Shown here piece by piece: positions 1 through 13,000 of a stretch of 64,000 nucleotides of DNA; position 1 is the first letter of the stretch, and every line of letters starts with the position of its first letter. The DNA lies in the NCBI GenBank assembly GCA_030077755.1, contig JAQJZZ010000012.1, positions 1,240,001 through 1,304,000 on the forward strand, written 5' to 3'. Origin of the DNA: Filosporella fistucella. Lineage: Eukaryota > Ascomycota > Leotiomycetes > Helotiales. The notes beneath the pieces are model-generated. The model saw only the letters and a program-made list of their open reading frames with translations, was not told where the DNA came from and searched no databases. Position numbers and translations under genes: made by a program.

Positions 1-135
1 CAAAGAATCTACCCCGTGGTGTGGAAGCATCTTTCTTGTCACGAGAGGATCCTAATCTTCTGAGAGTCATCAATTAGAATCTGCGGCACGATGTGACCTT
101 AAATAGGATCAGAAAATTACTTCCTCTAACAAGCT

Positions 136-603
136 TCAATGGTACTGAATCAAATCCCACAGATTGCCATATAGATCCTTCCACACTGCAACTTTCCCAT
201 AGGCCTCCACCTTCGGTGTTCGTGCCCACTCCACACCCGCATCTGAAAAGCGCCTGAAATCCCTCTCGAAATCATCTGTCGCAAGAAATAAGAATACTCG
301 TCCTCCAGTCTGATTTCCTATGAAAGCCTCTTGCTCTGCATTACTAGGACGAGCAAGGATAATAGTTGCACCCTGAGGCCTGGATAATGTTGTCTGCCCA
401 ATATTCACATCAGGAGACGCTGTCTGTTCCGCTGGGGTACGGCTGGACAGAGGCTGAGGAGGCGGTGGCCGGATAGTAACCCACCTCTTCTGCTGTTCCG
501 GGATGACCGTGTCTTCTTCGACTTCGAACCCAAGGCGGGAGTAGAATTTAATGGCTTCGTCGTAGTCACGCACGAGGAGTGAGATGTGGGCCAGGGATGG
601 CAT
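136..603 (-). CDS. VOC (glyoxalase/bleomycin-resistance fold) protein
   Basis: Single-exon 155-residue protein. The start MPSLAHISLLVRDYDEAIKFY is the classic opening beta-strand and helix of a vicinal-oxygen-chelate module. The end, KVAVWKDLYGNLWDLIQ, is the matching closing strand (usually F.DP.GN.W.L). A Pro/Ser/Thr-rich stretch at about residues 45-80 is inserted between the second and third strands and is not typical of bacterial homologues of about 125 residues. The family includes glyoxalase I and extradiol dioxygenases, but most fungal single-module members have no known substrate. The metal ligands cannot be assigned with confidence, since only one clear His (near the N-terminus) is present, so catalysis is not claimed. 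The start codon is the first ATG in the open frame. Confidence 0.8.
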   Translation of the reverse strand: MPSLAHISLLVRDYDEAIKFYSRLGFEVEEDTVIPEQQKRWVTIRPPPPQPLSSRTPAEQTASPDVNIGQTTLSRPQGATIILARPSNAEQEAFIGNQTGGRVFLFLATDDFERDFRRFSDAGVEWARTPKVEAYGKVAVWKDLYGNLWDLIQYH

Positions 604-1739
604 GGCGAGTATCTCCAGAGGAGATGTTTATGAATAAAGCCTAGGAAAACACCAAGTGCTATGGACAAGTCAGCGAGATTGACACAATAAATTGTGGCCG
701 AATCGACCTGGAGACTTGCGGGGTAAGTAGTCACATGATTGTCGACAAAGCTCATGGGCGATAGAAAACGCATAGTTCTACATGTATAACCTGGCTCATT
801 TTCAAGTTCCTATCAGAATATCTGCTTTGTACGCATACGCTTTGGGATGACCCAAGACGGTGACATACGGAATTTTGAACTGTGGGATTCCAAAAGTATG
901 CTGGGTTGCATACCGTTGCTGTTTGTTCCAGATTCTGAATAGCTTAAATCAAAGCATTTATGTTCATGATATGTTGTCAACATGTATCCCGTGATATTGT
1001 CCCAGAGCAGTTGGACAGCATGACAATAGGGCCTTTTCTATAATCCGAATAGAGCGATTGCATGTATTGAAAATTCCGCTTTGCTATATAGATTGTAAGC
1101 TAGAGCAATGTCCTCGTTTGAAATGGGCGATACACCTTTGAAGTTTGTCCCATGCCACACACTGATGTGTCCTGGACAGGGAAATCCTCAATCTGACGGG
1201 GACAGTCTGTGCCATGACAGCTTCTTGTAGGAGGAATTATCGAAAGGTGGTGCTACAAAGCGTCGGCGGCTCCCAAAGTTGACAATAGTCCAGAATCTGT
1301 TGAATTGACAGTGGAAAGACTTAACCATGAAAACGAGGCAATCACAAGGAAATTAGGACTAGAGTAAAGGTTACCAGATAACACGCGCTAATAGCTCACC
1401 TCACTCTACAAACCTAATCAAATCTACTTGCCTTAAGGGACTATATGGCCAGCGATCCTCACTCCTCCTGCGTCTTTATAGATTGTAACCAATGTGCTTG
1501 ATTCTCGGAGTTTCTTCGGAGTCGCAATTTATAGCCAGAGAAGCCAGAGCAACTGCCAGAAACGTGTAGTGAATAACTCAGTATAATTGATTTTGAAGTT
1601 GAGATATGGGCGTAATGTCACCTTTAGCAGGATAGGAAAAGGTGAGGTTCAAGATCTAAGAATTGAGAGCGAAGAGTGAATACTATAGTCTTTGAATTAA
1701 AAGGATAGGTGAGACGATGTAATAGACTATACCAAAAAG

Positions 1740-2160
1740 GTCAGTTAGCCTTATATTATAAAGATATAACAGGTTCTAGAAATGAAAGAGTATTTTAGAG
1801 CCATATGTAATACAAGTGGATATTTTGAACAAATTGAAATTCAGATTAGCCAATTAGATTTGCAAAAAGTCTTTTGCATTAAAGTAAATAAATTAGAGAA
1901 TTAGTAGACTTTGAATAATAGGATACGAATTTTTCCATTTTAAAGCAATAACTATAAAGGTTATTAAATTATTATATAGATAACTAAACTCTAAATATAT
2001 TATATAAGAGAATAAGAAAATTATCAAGTAATATAATATATGCAATATAATTTATAATATAGAAAGAACTACACCAATCTCTCAAAATATTATAGAGAAT
2101 GTCTATGATATTATACAAGGACTTTTCCTGATTATCCGAATTATATAACTTTTCACAAGA
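1740..2160. other. AT-rich block
   Basis: A stretch made largely of TATA/ATTA/AATA words, clearly more AT-rich than its surroundings and free of long ORFs apart from a low-complexity Ile/Tyr/Asn-rich reading on the minus strand. It may be a heavily mutated (RIP-type) repeat remnant, but no transposon protein can be recognised. Confidence 0.4.
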
Positions 2161-2905
2161 GCAACCTGAAAGGTTCGCCGGCAAGATCGTATAACATGCG
2201 CCATGGTCATGTTGGATCACTTGATTCCTACTCCGTAGGGAGAATGGAACCCCCACACAGTGCTTGAAGTACCCATGTACCTTCATTACTTGAATACATT
2301 TATGCTTCTTTTACCAACGCGGCTAACGCGGTAAAAGAATCAAATCCACGGGATTGCATCCGCGCTCCGAAAAAGACACCTCCCGTAAATCGGGCCAATG
2401 GATCCTAGCCAAGAAAAACAATTGTTCTGCTGGGACAAAAGACAAACAATTGATGCATCGGCAGCTGCAGCTTCCCTACAATCATGGAATCACGAAAGGA
2501 CAGCAATTAACGAGCCTAAATTGCGGATTCGTGGACTCGGAAGCATTATGGGCTGGCTGTGCTGTGCCCATTTGTGCGGAGTGGTAGCGACTTTATCTGA
2601 GAGGCTGTAGGCTGATCATTGCTACGGTGCATCTCCTGAAACGAGCGGTATATGGGACGAGATATGAGGGTGAGGGTGAGGATGCCGGGAAGTACCTTAC
2701 CTTATGGAGTACCAAGGGTCTCGTGTTTGGCAGGTACTGTATCCGTACATTGGTATTGCACCGCCTTCGGGTCGGTTCGCTTGAAGAAGGTTAGATAGAT
2801 GGAGAGTTTGGATAGGAATTAAAGTACTGCTAACGAAAAGGCGGTAATAATTGATCGTTTATTCGACGGTTGGTGGCTGCAAATTGCATGGCGATGCATT
2901 GTGCT

Positions 2906-2929
2906 TGTGCCTGTGCCTGTGCCTGTGCC
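2906..2929. repeat. (TGTGCC)4 microsatellite
   Basis: Four perfect tandem copies of TGTGCC, preceded by one imperfect unit. Confidence 0.9.
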
Positions 2930-3502
2930 ATTCTGCCATGGTTGTAAGGAGGAAGGATTGTAATGAGTTACAGCGTGGTTGGGAGCGTGGGATATTGAGG
3001 TTAATTAGAGGTTTTGAATGTGCTGGTGGCCGAAACAAGAAAGTCGTCTTGGATTTGGAACTTGAGAAGTGATACAATTTCATGTACAGTACTGTATGTC
3101 CTCGATGTCCTACTCTGCACGACTCTAATGGTTGAATCATCTAACGGCTCTGGCTGCCGTTGAACATCGAATCCGTCAAAGCTTTCTGTCATGGGCCACC
3201 ACCGATTGGTTCCTGCTGTCTCTTGGGAACGGCGGGTTCCAAGACAAAATGACGGAGGCCCGAGAGCCATTTTTTAAAGGGGGAAAAGTGGGAGGGCAAG
3301 CAACTGATGAGTGAGTGACTCGTGGGATGTCGTGGTGTGCACGCCGCTGCCACACAAACTGCACATAACTGACTCTACATCGGGGGACAACTCCGACTCG
3401 AGTATTGAAGACGGGCAGACGGGAACGGGAAGGGAGGGATTCAGAGTGATACAGACTTGAGGATCGCGGGTACACGATTCCATCTTATCGGACATATAGT
3501 AG

Positions 3503-3537
3503 GTACTTGTACAGTACTGTACAGTACTGTCAAGTAC
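3503..3537. repeat. 35-bp near-perfect palindrome with ACAGTACTGT doublet
   Basis: Two adjacent copies of the self-complementary 10-mer ACAGTACTGT (3511-3530) are enclosed by the inverted arms GTACTTG and CAAGTAC. The structure is symmetrical apart from one extra T, so a cruciform or hairpin is possible. There is no gene within 2 kb. Confidence 0.8.
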
Positions 3538-4071
3538 GGAATGCTCACTCGTTGTAGATCGATATCTCGCGGAGAGCGGGTTTCATGGAATATCGCCAGG
3601 AGAGCGAGGGCTTGGAACACTGGACTGGACTAGGAAGGGGATGTTGAGAGAGAGCTTACGTTACTGTCGAGAATTCGGAACGGTCGAGTCATCCAAGATG
3701 CTACGTAAACTTCAATGGGTCATCCGAGATGATATGATAGACCAGATACCGTATTCCAGGGGGCGGCCAGCCTGGAACCCCTTCTTAGGCACAATGAGGC
3801 TGACCGGTTAGGAATTTTGGCAGCAGCACTGAATCATTGGAGAGCGTTCGTTATCCTCAGAAGGCCACCTTGAACGTGGCAAGCTGGGAATATCGAAGGA
3901 GATATGGCGGGGATGAGTTTGCAGGATAAATAAGAAAATAAGAACGGGTGGAGTTGAGTTGGTAGTCGGTATGTAGTCTTCCCTCTCAGCGCTAGGGAAA
4001 AGTTGTTTGACGCCATGGAAGCCCGTGAAGTGCATCCACTCGGCGCTAGGTAGAATGCTGGAACCGTGCTT

Positions 4072-4101
4072 TTGTACTTGTACTTGTACTTGCACTTGTA
4101 C
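4072..4101. repeat. (TTGTAC)5 microsatellite
   Basis: Five tandem hexamers TTGTAC, the fourth reading TTGCAC. The short Tyr/Leu or Lys/Tyr-repeat ORFs that cross it are artefacts of the repeat. Confidence 0.9.
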
Positions 4102-5918
4102 ATGGCGCTTGGAAGTTATCAATTGGTAATGCTATGCCCAAGCTTGCTCATGAGATGGTTGTATTTTCTCAGAAACCGGGAACCAGCGTGGCCATTCCTT
4201 TTGACTGACGAGCTTGGTGGTAGTGCAAGTAACAACGAACAGAGTTGTGCCTGTGGCGCAATGCTTCCCCCAGAGCGGTCCAACCAGATGATTAAACGGC
4301 GAGTCTACTTTTTGGTCCTGTGCCTCCAGCTTTCTCAACTTGACAACAGGATCGAATTCTCGAATTATACGAGAGTCGTACTTCAAGTCTCTAAATTGAC
4401 CGTTTATCAAGAACTAGTTAGCTAGCTTGTTATCTTTCTTATGGGTCTCATTCTTTTGCAGAGCACGAAGCCATTATAGAAGTATAAACCAGTAGTAATA
4501 TCTGACAATTGAAGCGAATGCTTATGCAGAATCTCTTGTCCCTACGCTAGTCTGCTGTGGGCCGCTCAAGCCTCGGAGGAGAAGAGAAGACTATGTGGGT
4601 TCGTTTAGTTAAGAGGTCCTGGTTCCTGTGAAAATTGAAGATAGGAGAAGAAAGAAGGTACAAAGAGACCAAGAATGATAAAGCATATGGAGATACGTTA
4701 CTGGGCTTTGCAACAATTATGAATCATGGAAATCCTTTCTGGATATGACTCGGCTTGAGAATATTTTGGCAATATCAAATCTGTCGGTCCCCCATATGCC
4801 ACTTGCAGCGGGGTGAAATGAGTAGGTAGTGTATCTGCAGATGCAGAGAAGAAACTACGGGCGATGCAAACGCTATTCACCTATTTTAAGCTACAAGCTC
4901 ACACCTTTTGAATATCGCAATTGGTCCATCGACTGTGTAGTAAATGCTCTTGTATGTGCTTGGACGTGAAATTTGCTTGCTATATTTTCAATCGTACCAA
5001 GATACGAACATATACAGCAAACAATTGATAGAATTAAGCTGAAACTCAAGCACAGTTGTTGAGTGATTATCTTTTGGTAACAATTACCCTCTTGCAATTT
5101 TCGGTAATTGGTTGTCACTGAATATGAAGCAAGCAACACACTTTATATTTCAGATCAGGAGAGTGCAGTATACCTAGGTAGTGAGCCGAGCTCGACCGTA
5201 GCCGTATTGCAGACTGTGCTGGCGTTGGTTGAAAGAAAGTACGCTGCCGATGTGGGAAAAAAAAGTTACTGTCGACACAACTCCCAAGAGTAACAAGAGT
5301 AATATAATGAATGCAATATTGCATACCCACCTCACAAGAATATCTTTTTCTTGTCAGACTACCAACAATCCAAAATACCCCCATTTCCCCCAAAAGTTCA
5401 CCTTCTTCGCCCCTGGTCCTAATCCTGCCTGATATCCGCTTCGACCTGGCAATTCTTGCGCTAAATCGTGTTCCCTGTGAAAGGCAATTTGCGAGTTCTC
5501 CTCTGTCAACAACCTTTTTTGCTCCACTTCCACAACAGTCCCAGTACCCAGTACCAGTAGCAGTACTTCCACCTTCATTCTCCTCCCCTTTTTTTCTCTT
5601 CCTCTCTCACCCCCCTCCGAGCTCTCGGCCACCAGATTGAAAAATATTAAAAAATTAGGAGGGCCAGGATCTTAATTCTACTAGTCCCAATTTCGACCTG
5701 TCACTTCACTTCACCTCCTCTTGACGCCGCCGCCGCCGTCGCTTCTTTCCTTCTCTCTCTTCTTCTCTCTACGAGTCGTTGCTTTTCAAGACAAGCACCC
5801 GATCTTGGAGCTTCCCGTTGTCATCGACCTCACCTTCACCCTCACCTCCACCTCCGCCGCCGCTCTCTTCAACCCTCGACTCCATCGCACCTCTCAGCTG
5901 CTAACCCCCCCACGAAAC

Positions 5919-8141
5919 ATGTCGTCGACTGCACAGGGCCAGCAAGGCAACTTGGACAGGTATATTGTGATTCACGTGGCCACCACCTGCGATGAGCATG
6001 GTGTGTATGTTACAAAGGACTCTGCGGAGGTCATTGAGCTTGGATGGATTCTGCTGGACGCAAAGACCTGCGATGAGGTCCGTTTGCAATTCCCTCCTCC
6101 TTCTCTGTTAGATCGTCTGCTAATTCGATCTCTAGCTCCACCGAGAAAGCGTCCTTGTGAAGCCCATCAATACCCCTATTACACCGCTGTGCAGTAAGTT
6201 CCAGACAAGCCGCACAACTGCAGCTTGAAATCTGCAGTTCCCAATCTGCTATATCTGTAGGACCTCTCCGGAACAAATGCTAACCTTTCTCTAGCAAGCT
6301 TGACGACTCTTACTTGGGAACATGTGCGAAATGCGGGAACCTTCCGGGACGCAATCAACCGATTCGACCAATTTGCCAACGAACATCTGGTTTCTCAAAG
6401 CCTTGACTTCTCCTTTGTGACCCTCGATTCATGGGACCTTCGCGTACAGCTTCCACGGGAAGCTCGAGACAAGGCAGTTGTGCTTCCACCATACCTCCAG
6501 CACTCCCGAACATTTGACCTTCGAACCGAATATCAAAGATGGCAGCAACACCATCCAGAGTCTCTGCCATTCGGCCCATCTATGTTGTCAAACATCTGTG
6601 CTGCGCTTGAAGTTGAGCCAGTACAAGCAAGTGCGCCAATCAAGCATAATTTGCCATTCCATCTCCAAGCTCTGGCTCCCGCCTCACCCCGAAGAGCCAT
6701 GGAAGAAGCTGTAACATTGGCTAGAGTGCTACGTGGTTTGATCAGAAAATCTCAGCCAGCTCACGAGCATCCTGATGTGTTGACAAGGCCAATGGATGCC
6801 CGAGCTGATGTTCGAGCATTCCTATCTGAACGCAGTAAAGTTCTTCACATGGCTGGTCTTCCTCATGATACTACACAATCTGAGCTTGAGAGTTGGTTCA
6901 CCCAATATGGTGGTCGTCCAATTGCTTTCTGGACTCTACGAACTCCTGATCAACACAAACCAACGGGATCCGGCTTTGCCGTTTTCTCATCCCACGAAGA
7001 GGTCAGCTTAAATTCTCCTTGTCATCTCTACATGCATTGCTTTTACTGCAAATGCCGTCAAATTGTGGTATCTGCTCCCTACGAATACATCCTCCTCGTT
7101 TATGACTCGCTTTTGAATTTACCCTACCACAAACTGCGTAACTTCTTTTCATATCGCGGACATTTTCTAACACCAGACCAGGCAGCCGAGAGCTTATGTA
7201 TGAACGGCCGCGCTCTCAACGAAAAGGCAATCGAAGTCTCTCCCTCATCGAGCCGTGTACTGGACCGAGCTGCAGAGATACTCACTCCATTCCCGCCAAG
7301 CAAGAACCGCCCTCGCCCTGGAGATTGGACTTGCCCATCTTGTGGTTTCTCCAACTTCCAACGACGTACCGCCTGTTTCCGTTGTTCTTTCCCAGCCATG
7401 AGCGCTGGTCCAAGTGGTGATGCTATGGGAGGTTATGGTGGTGGCTATGGATATGGACCACCCGCAATGATGCCACCACCTCAACATATGGGTCATCATG
7501 GTGGTATGGGAGGACATGGTGGTGGACGAATGGGTGGAAGCGGTGGAGTTGTTCCGTTCCGTGCTGGTGACTGGAAGTGCGGTTCCGAAGGCTGTGGCTA
7601 TCATAATTTTGCAAAGAACGTGAGCTGTCTTCGATGTGGCGCAAGCCGTGCAGGAGCAGCCGTTGTGGCTGATTCTGGATATCCATCTCCAATGGATCCT
7701 CCCTCGAACTATGGAATTGGTCCTGGATCCATGGCTGGCACCCCAGGCCCAGGCCCATTTGCATCAGCAGCTGGTTTCGGATCCAGTGGTGGTTATGGCG
7801 GTCAACATTTTGGAGGCCCTCAAAGCACATACGCTCTTCCATCCGGTCTTGGAGCATCAACTGGTCCTTACCCAGGTTCTCTCAATACCCACTTTGGTCC
7901 TGGAGGTGGGTCTCACTCTGCTGGTCCATTCGACAGCCGTGCTGCTGAAGCTGCGTTCCAGTCCGCCAGCAATGGTCCCGTCTCCGCCGGAGGTTCGAAC
8001 AATTTCTACTCTAATCCAGGGGAGAGTGATCCTTTCGCATTTCTATCCTCAGGCATTGGAAACTTGTCAATGGGCAGCGGCGATGCGCGCCAAAACGGTG
8101 GATCAGCTCAGCTCAGCGCGCCAAGCAAGTCTCCAGCCTAA
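5919..8141 (+). CDS. RNA-binding protein: degenerate DEDDh exonuclease fold + RRM + two RanBP2 zinc fingers
   Basis: Exons 5919-6077, 6136-6193, 6295-7001 and 7182-8141 join in phase to about 627 residues. Residues 15-215 follow the ERI-1/3'hExo exonuclease layout, including a conserved KPINTPITPLC core across exon 2. Motif I, normally IDVEATC, reads IHVATTC, so the catalytic Asp (position 19) is His and the Glu (21) is Ala; the motif III Asp is Glu. The fold is therefore probably a non-catalytic RNA or protein binding module. An RRM follows at about 254-335 (VLHMAGLP; GSGFAVF), interrupted by the in-frame 180-nt intron 3. Two RanBP2-type fingers (GDWTCPSCGFSNF...CFRC at about 356-376 and GDWKCGSEGCGYHNF...CLRC at about 437-460) suggest single-stranded RNA binding. 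The Gly/Met/Pro-rich linkers and tail are low complexity. I infer a role in mRNA metabolism; the exact role is unknown. Confidence 0.88.
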
Positions 8142-10058
8142 GTCCCTTTTGCGAATTGTACTTGCGCCATCGGTATTTCCTCTTTGATTACAGTCTATAC
8201 ATAGGTCTCGATTCTCTTTCACATGCTTGACTATATTTCAGGACGGCTTTGGGGTTGGAATGAAATCATAGACATATTTGTGTTGTTCAGAGTATTCTGG
8301 ACTATTGCGCAGCGGTTTTTTATGAGGGCATTTTGTTTGGCTGGCATGCGGGCGGGTGGGTGACAGGTTGGCTGGTTGGCATGGGAGGCATAAAGAAAAG
8401 GAAATCAGGGTCAAAATTCAAACTTCACACTACACTACAAAAACTCTACATCTACACACAAACGCGGACGACATTCAAAAATTTGCGAACAATCGAATTT
8501 GTATGGAGGGCGGAGTTCTTTAATGCGGTTGGAGGGTTGGGCTATACTACTACAAACGGCGGATCACAACGGGCGAACATGTGCAAATTTCAAGCAGGCA
8601 AGGGACAATCAGGACAGAGGCAGCACAGTTGGCAACATCTCATTTGAGTTTTCGGTCCATATGTTGAATGTTTGCAATCGCGTTTCAGTTATGACGTTTC
8701 TTTTTTCGAGAAAGACGAGGCAAACAAATTCAGAAATGAAACGTTGTTTGGAAACTTAATAAGCGTGCTGCGAATTGTCACTTTGTCCAAAATCAAGTAC
8801 ATGGAAACACAAGGTTTCTCTATCTTACATACAATGGAAGCTGTGGGCTGCAGTGCCACCTTCGTCCGACCTGATTGATGATCGTTTTTGTTCTTGAATG
8901 GGCTTGGGCTTCGGTGCATAGCGAAGGGAGCGCGGGGCATGGGGTTTGCTTTGATGGCTAGTGATTGGGGAATTGATATTGTGTCTGCTTTATTTGCTTG
9001 CTCTGTTATGTTTCATACTCGAACGAAAACAGCTCATCAACTTTTTAGGCAGCAGCACAATCTCAATTTCTCCAAATTACAGTCTTGTATTTTGACAGAA
9101 CTCAACTTTGTTTTCCTCTTATTTCTCCTACAGACCCTTTCTCTTCTCTGCATGTGTTTCTTTTCTTTTCTGATTTGCCTGCCTCTTTCTTACATATTTC
9201 CTCTTCTTTTGAGTCTTCACTTCATGTATTGGATGACGGATGATGTTTTGATGTCTTTCTTAGGAGGATCGACCGGACGAAAAGGAGCACAGGAGGCAGG
9301 AAAGGAGGATGTGATTTCCCTTCTCTTGTTATTGAATATTCCTCTCGAGTTTTGCCTTTTTTTTTCAATGTAGTTTGTTTTCTCTTGTTATTGTTCTCAT
9401 CCTCGAAAATGTCACCGCCGCAGGAACGAGAAGTGGTTGTGGATGGCGATCGGCATATGGTGTTGGAAGGAATGGATGTTGTGCTTGGAGGCGGATTCTT
9501 TCTGATGGACGATGGTGGAAAGGTAGGGCGATTGTTAGATAGTTGTTAGGATAGATAGGGGCTGGTTAGCGGAAGCTGATCTAGTTCAATACATATTGTT
9601 TAGCTACATTGAAGCACTCTCTCCACTTTGACTGAATTTTATGTGATGTTTCTCCTAATGGGCAAGGATTAGACTGAGTCATAAAATAAAATGCCACACT
9701 AAAGTCATTACATTCCGGAAGATTACCTTGAATGAATACCTAGGCAGGACAACGGGACTTGCCAAAGTTCCACAAAAGCAACCAGGGCAACCAGATTATA
9801 TGACGACAGAATCAATCAGGCCGAATGATCAATTGTCATCTAATGTGTGTATTGTACAAAACAGCTTGACTACTTCTTTTCCTCCCATGCCTTCTGTAGA
9901 CGCCGGACTCATGAGCTGTTGCTGACTATGACTTTCATACAAAAATAAGTGCGATCATCTAATCGTACTTATCGTTCATTATGCGTGTTAGCATCAACGT
10001 GTCGGCATTAATCAAATCGTCCATCATCTAAGACTACATATTGTGAAATTCCCAATAT
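8142..10058. other. convergent intergenic region, 3' ends of two genes
   Basis: This lies between the zinc-finger gene and XRN1, which converge here. It probably contains both 3' UTRs. An open frame of 161 codons at 8888-9373 (+) is Leu/Phe/Ser-rich, encoded by long pyrimidine runs, and lacks any recognisable domain, so I treat it as chance. No RNA gene is recognised. Confidence 0.5.
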
Positions 10059-13000
10059 TCAAGACTGCTGCACTTGTGCAACGCCACCACGACCTCTCGG
10101 AGTTCCTCGACCTCGTCCACCTCTACCTCGTCCACGGCCACGAGAATCAAGGCTAGGAGGAGGTGGGACAGAATTAAAAGATTGCGGAAGAGCTGGCGCA
10201 CCACCTCGACCACCCCGGAATCCATTCGCAGGAGGGCCTCTGCCACCTCGACCACCATTGACCTGACCTTGGGCATTGCCTCGAATGGCCATGCTGCTAT
10301 GAATCGCAGGAGCAGCATTGTCGCCTCCGTAACCTAATCCACCACGTCCTCGGCCTCTCATCACCCCATTTCCTCGTGGAGGGGCGTTCTGGTCGAAGCC
10401 AGCTACAGCACCACGGAAGGATCCCCTCAGTGGAGGTGGTGCACCAGCTTCTCTATACTGGCCTTGTCCACCGGGTCCCAACGGACTGCCATATCCTCCA
10501 TGAATCGTGTAGCCATCATTCAATGGCGCAGGGCGCTTCTCAATCGCAGCCTTCGAGCCAGCAATGACTTGCTTATGAGTGAGATTGAGAACAGACGAAA
10601 TAGGGACAGTAGAGCCTCGGAATGGTGTACATCGCTCACCCAGGCTGGTGCCGCTCATGAATGTGACATCGAACAATACGTCCAAGAGCACAGTCCGCGG
10701 TGTGCGGGAGATTCCAACAACCGTACCTCGAGTAGCAATTGGAACTCTGCCGGAGTCTTGAACATATACTACCCGATCACCGAGAGAGAATTTTTGGTTT
10801 CCAAGGCGGTGTTCAGCATCAGACGGCTTCATCAATGCATTTCTGGGGACACCCTTCAATTTCTTGAATTCGACACCAGGGCCGTTCACAAGAGCGTCAT
10901 CCGCCGCTTGCTCAATAGCCATGACCGCGTCCGAGTCTAATTGCTCGGCATCCAATGGGACTTTCTCAAAGTTCTTTGATTCAATAGATTTCAGCCAAGC
11001 TGCGATCTCTTTGATTTTCGTTGCAGCAATGTCGGCAGGATAGAAGTCCGTCTCATCATACTCGTTTCCTTGTGGCTTCCGCTGAATTCCGGCAATAAAC
11101 TCGGGGAACTTTGTCATATAGGTGCTCAGAAGCTCGATTGCTTTATTGCTGAACTCCCAACCTTTATCTCCTCTTCGTGAATAGCCGAGAACCTTCAGTT
11201 TCTTGGCTTCAAATTTCAGGTTGAGACCAAGATTCAACCGTGGCAAGCCCATGGCAGAGACCGAAAATGAGGAGGTAATTTTGCTAAGGACAAGCGGATG
11301 GAGACCTAGCATCTTTGCGACAGCGAAGGAAGGGGTATACTGAGTTGTCTTGTGGGGGTTCGAGACAATGCTACGGCCGAATTCAGCCTCCTTTCCTTTC
11401 GTAATTGAGAGCCAGATCTCAGCTTTGTTGTCTTTATGGCCCACTACCTCTAACGGCCTACCATAGTTGAATTCTCCCAAGAAGAAGGCCCTCGACCCGG
11501 GAGGAAACTCCTCTTCGATAGAAACGGCTGCCTGCTCCAAAAACCTCGGGTCCTCACTGATAACTTCATCTACCACGACTTGGGATGCATATTCTGTCTC
11601 CATTCCAGGAATGACAGCATATTCCTTGATTGTCGCACCTTCATCAGTTTTTCTCAAGCCCTTCAGCATTTCAATGTGTGTGATTGATTCCACTGGCCCA
11701 ATAATTATGCCCAGGCGTTTGCTGTAATTATCTTCAATTCTGTGAGCTTTCTTGCGGAATTCATCGATCTCCCGGGGTCCGTGAGGGGTTTGAATTGGTT
11801 GTGGCGTGCCATCGTCTGCTGGTAGATAATCAAACAGCTCATCCGACACTTTGACGACCTTTCCTTCTTGAAGGAATGGATATCCAACGAAAACACGTTG
11901 GCCGAGTTTCACAACAGCAGTCTTAGAATTTGTTCGCAGCTCTGAATCTTCTAGCGTGACGACCATACTCTCATTTCTGCTGTCCTGTTGGAATACATTT
12001 ACCCCGTGGAAGCCTAGGGTCGCGTTGTATGGAAGTGTAGCCAAAGAGGGGAATCCAGCCAGAGCAGCATCGCCAAGTTTTACACCATCCATCAGACCAA
12101 CATGGTACTCCAGACCCTCAATAGTGGGTAAGTCAAAGATATTCTCAACACAGTGGCAATGTGCAATGTCGGGAAATACCCCGATAAGAGACGAAGGGTA
12201 TGTAAAATCGATATCAGGGTCGTGAGTGAACTTGAGCGTAACTCCAAAATCATTGCGCATTTTCTCAGCATCGCTGAGAAGCTTATTCTTTGGTTCCATA
12301 GCGGCCAACAACCGCTTCTCATCAATAAAGGGAATTTTGACTACGGCTTCCCATTCCATTTTCTTGCCGTTCATGTCGAGTTCGAAATCCCGTGGATAGA
12401 AATCGATGATTGGAGATGCCGGATTAGTCATGAGATCGTGGTAAACAGTAGGCACAATTTTCTTGCTTCGGTCTGGAAGGACACCCATCAATTGCTCGTA
12501 AGGATGGAATGGTTGTCCAAGCTTGAAATTGACATCTGCTTTCAGGCCCTTGATGACATCTTGAATGGTGAGCATACGTACTTCTGATTGTGGGAAACAT
12601 ACCTGATATCATGGGAGAGTAATGGTACTGATAGTACCAAGGCCATGAGACAACCCCTCTGTAGTAGTAGTACAGCACCCATTGTAGTCCCTGAACATAG
12701 TTTTCACAAAGTTTGGTCAGCTCGGTGTCATTTTTCCGATCCCATTCGAATTTTCCTTCATAATATTTATCCTTCCAGTGCTGAAACTTCTCCTCATATT
12801 GACGATCCATCTCTGCCTGAGCTTCTACTCGTGACATGTCCACAACCTTGGCATTGTCGTACTGCTTAACTACCCGCAGGATTGCAAGCTGCGATTCTTC
12901 GTCCTCTTCTTCTTCCTCTTCCTCATCGACACTACCAAGTCTAGGAGGGAAAGTTAACTGCATGTGACGGTCACCTTGCTCATTCTCAATCGTCTGCCAT

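Larger units (their letters stand above)
604..5918. other. long intergenic region
   Basis: No convincing gene is seen in 5.3 kb. Many short overlapping ORFs occur on both strands, but none has a recognisable domain or a plausible exon chain. The stretch holds an AT-rich block (about 1740-2160), two hexanucleotide microsatellites, a large palindrome near 3503-3537 and one TACCTAGGTA palindrome at 5171-5180. The last 400 bases are pyrimidine-rich (many CCTCC, TTCTC and CACC runs), as expected for the promoter and 5' leader of the next gene. Confidence 0.5.

Noticed and set aside
1984..2286. 100-codon minus-strand ORF
   Set aside because: Mostly low-complexity Ile/Asn/Tyr from AT-rich DNA.
7423..8187. 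Long ORFs in other frames of the RanBP2 zinc-finger gene
   Set aside because: Shadow frames of a strongly supported coding exon with Gly/Pro/His-biased composition.
8888..9373. 161-codon ORF on the plus strand between the zinc-finger gene and XRN1
   Set aside because: Leu/Phe/Ser-rich translation of pyrimidine runs, no domain, lies in the convergent 3' region.
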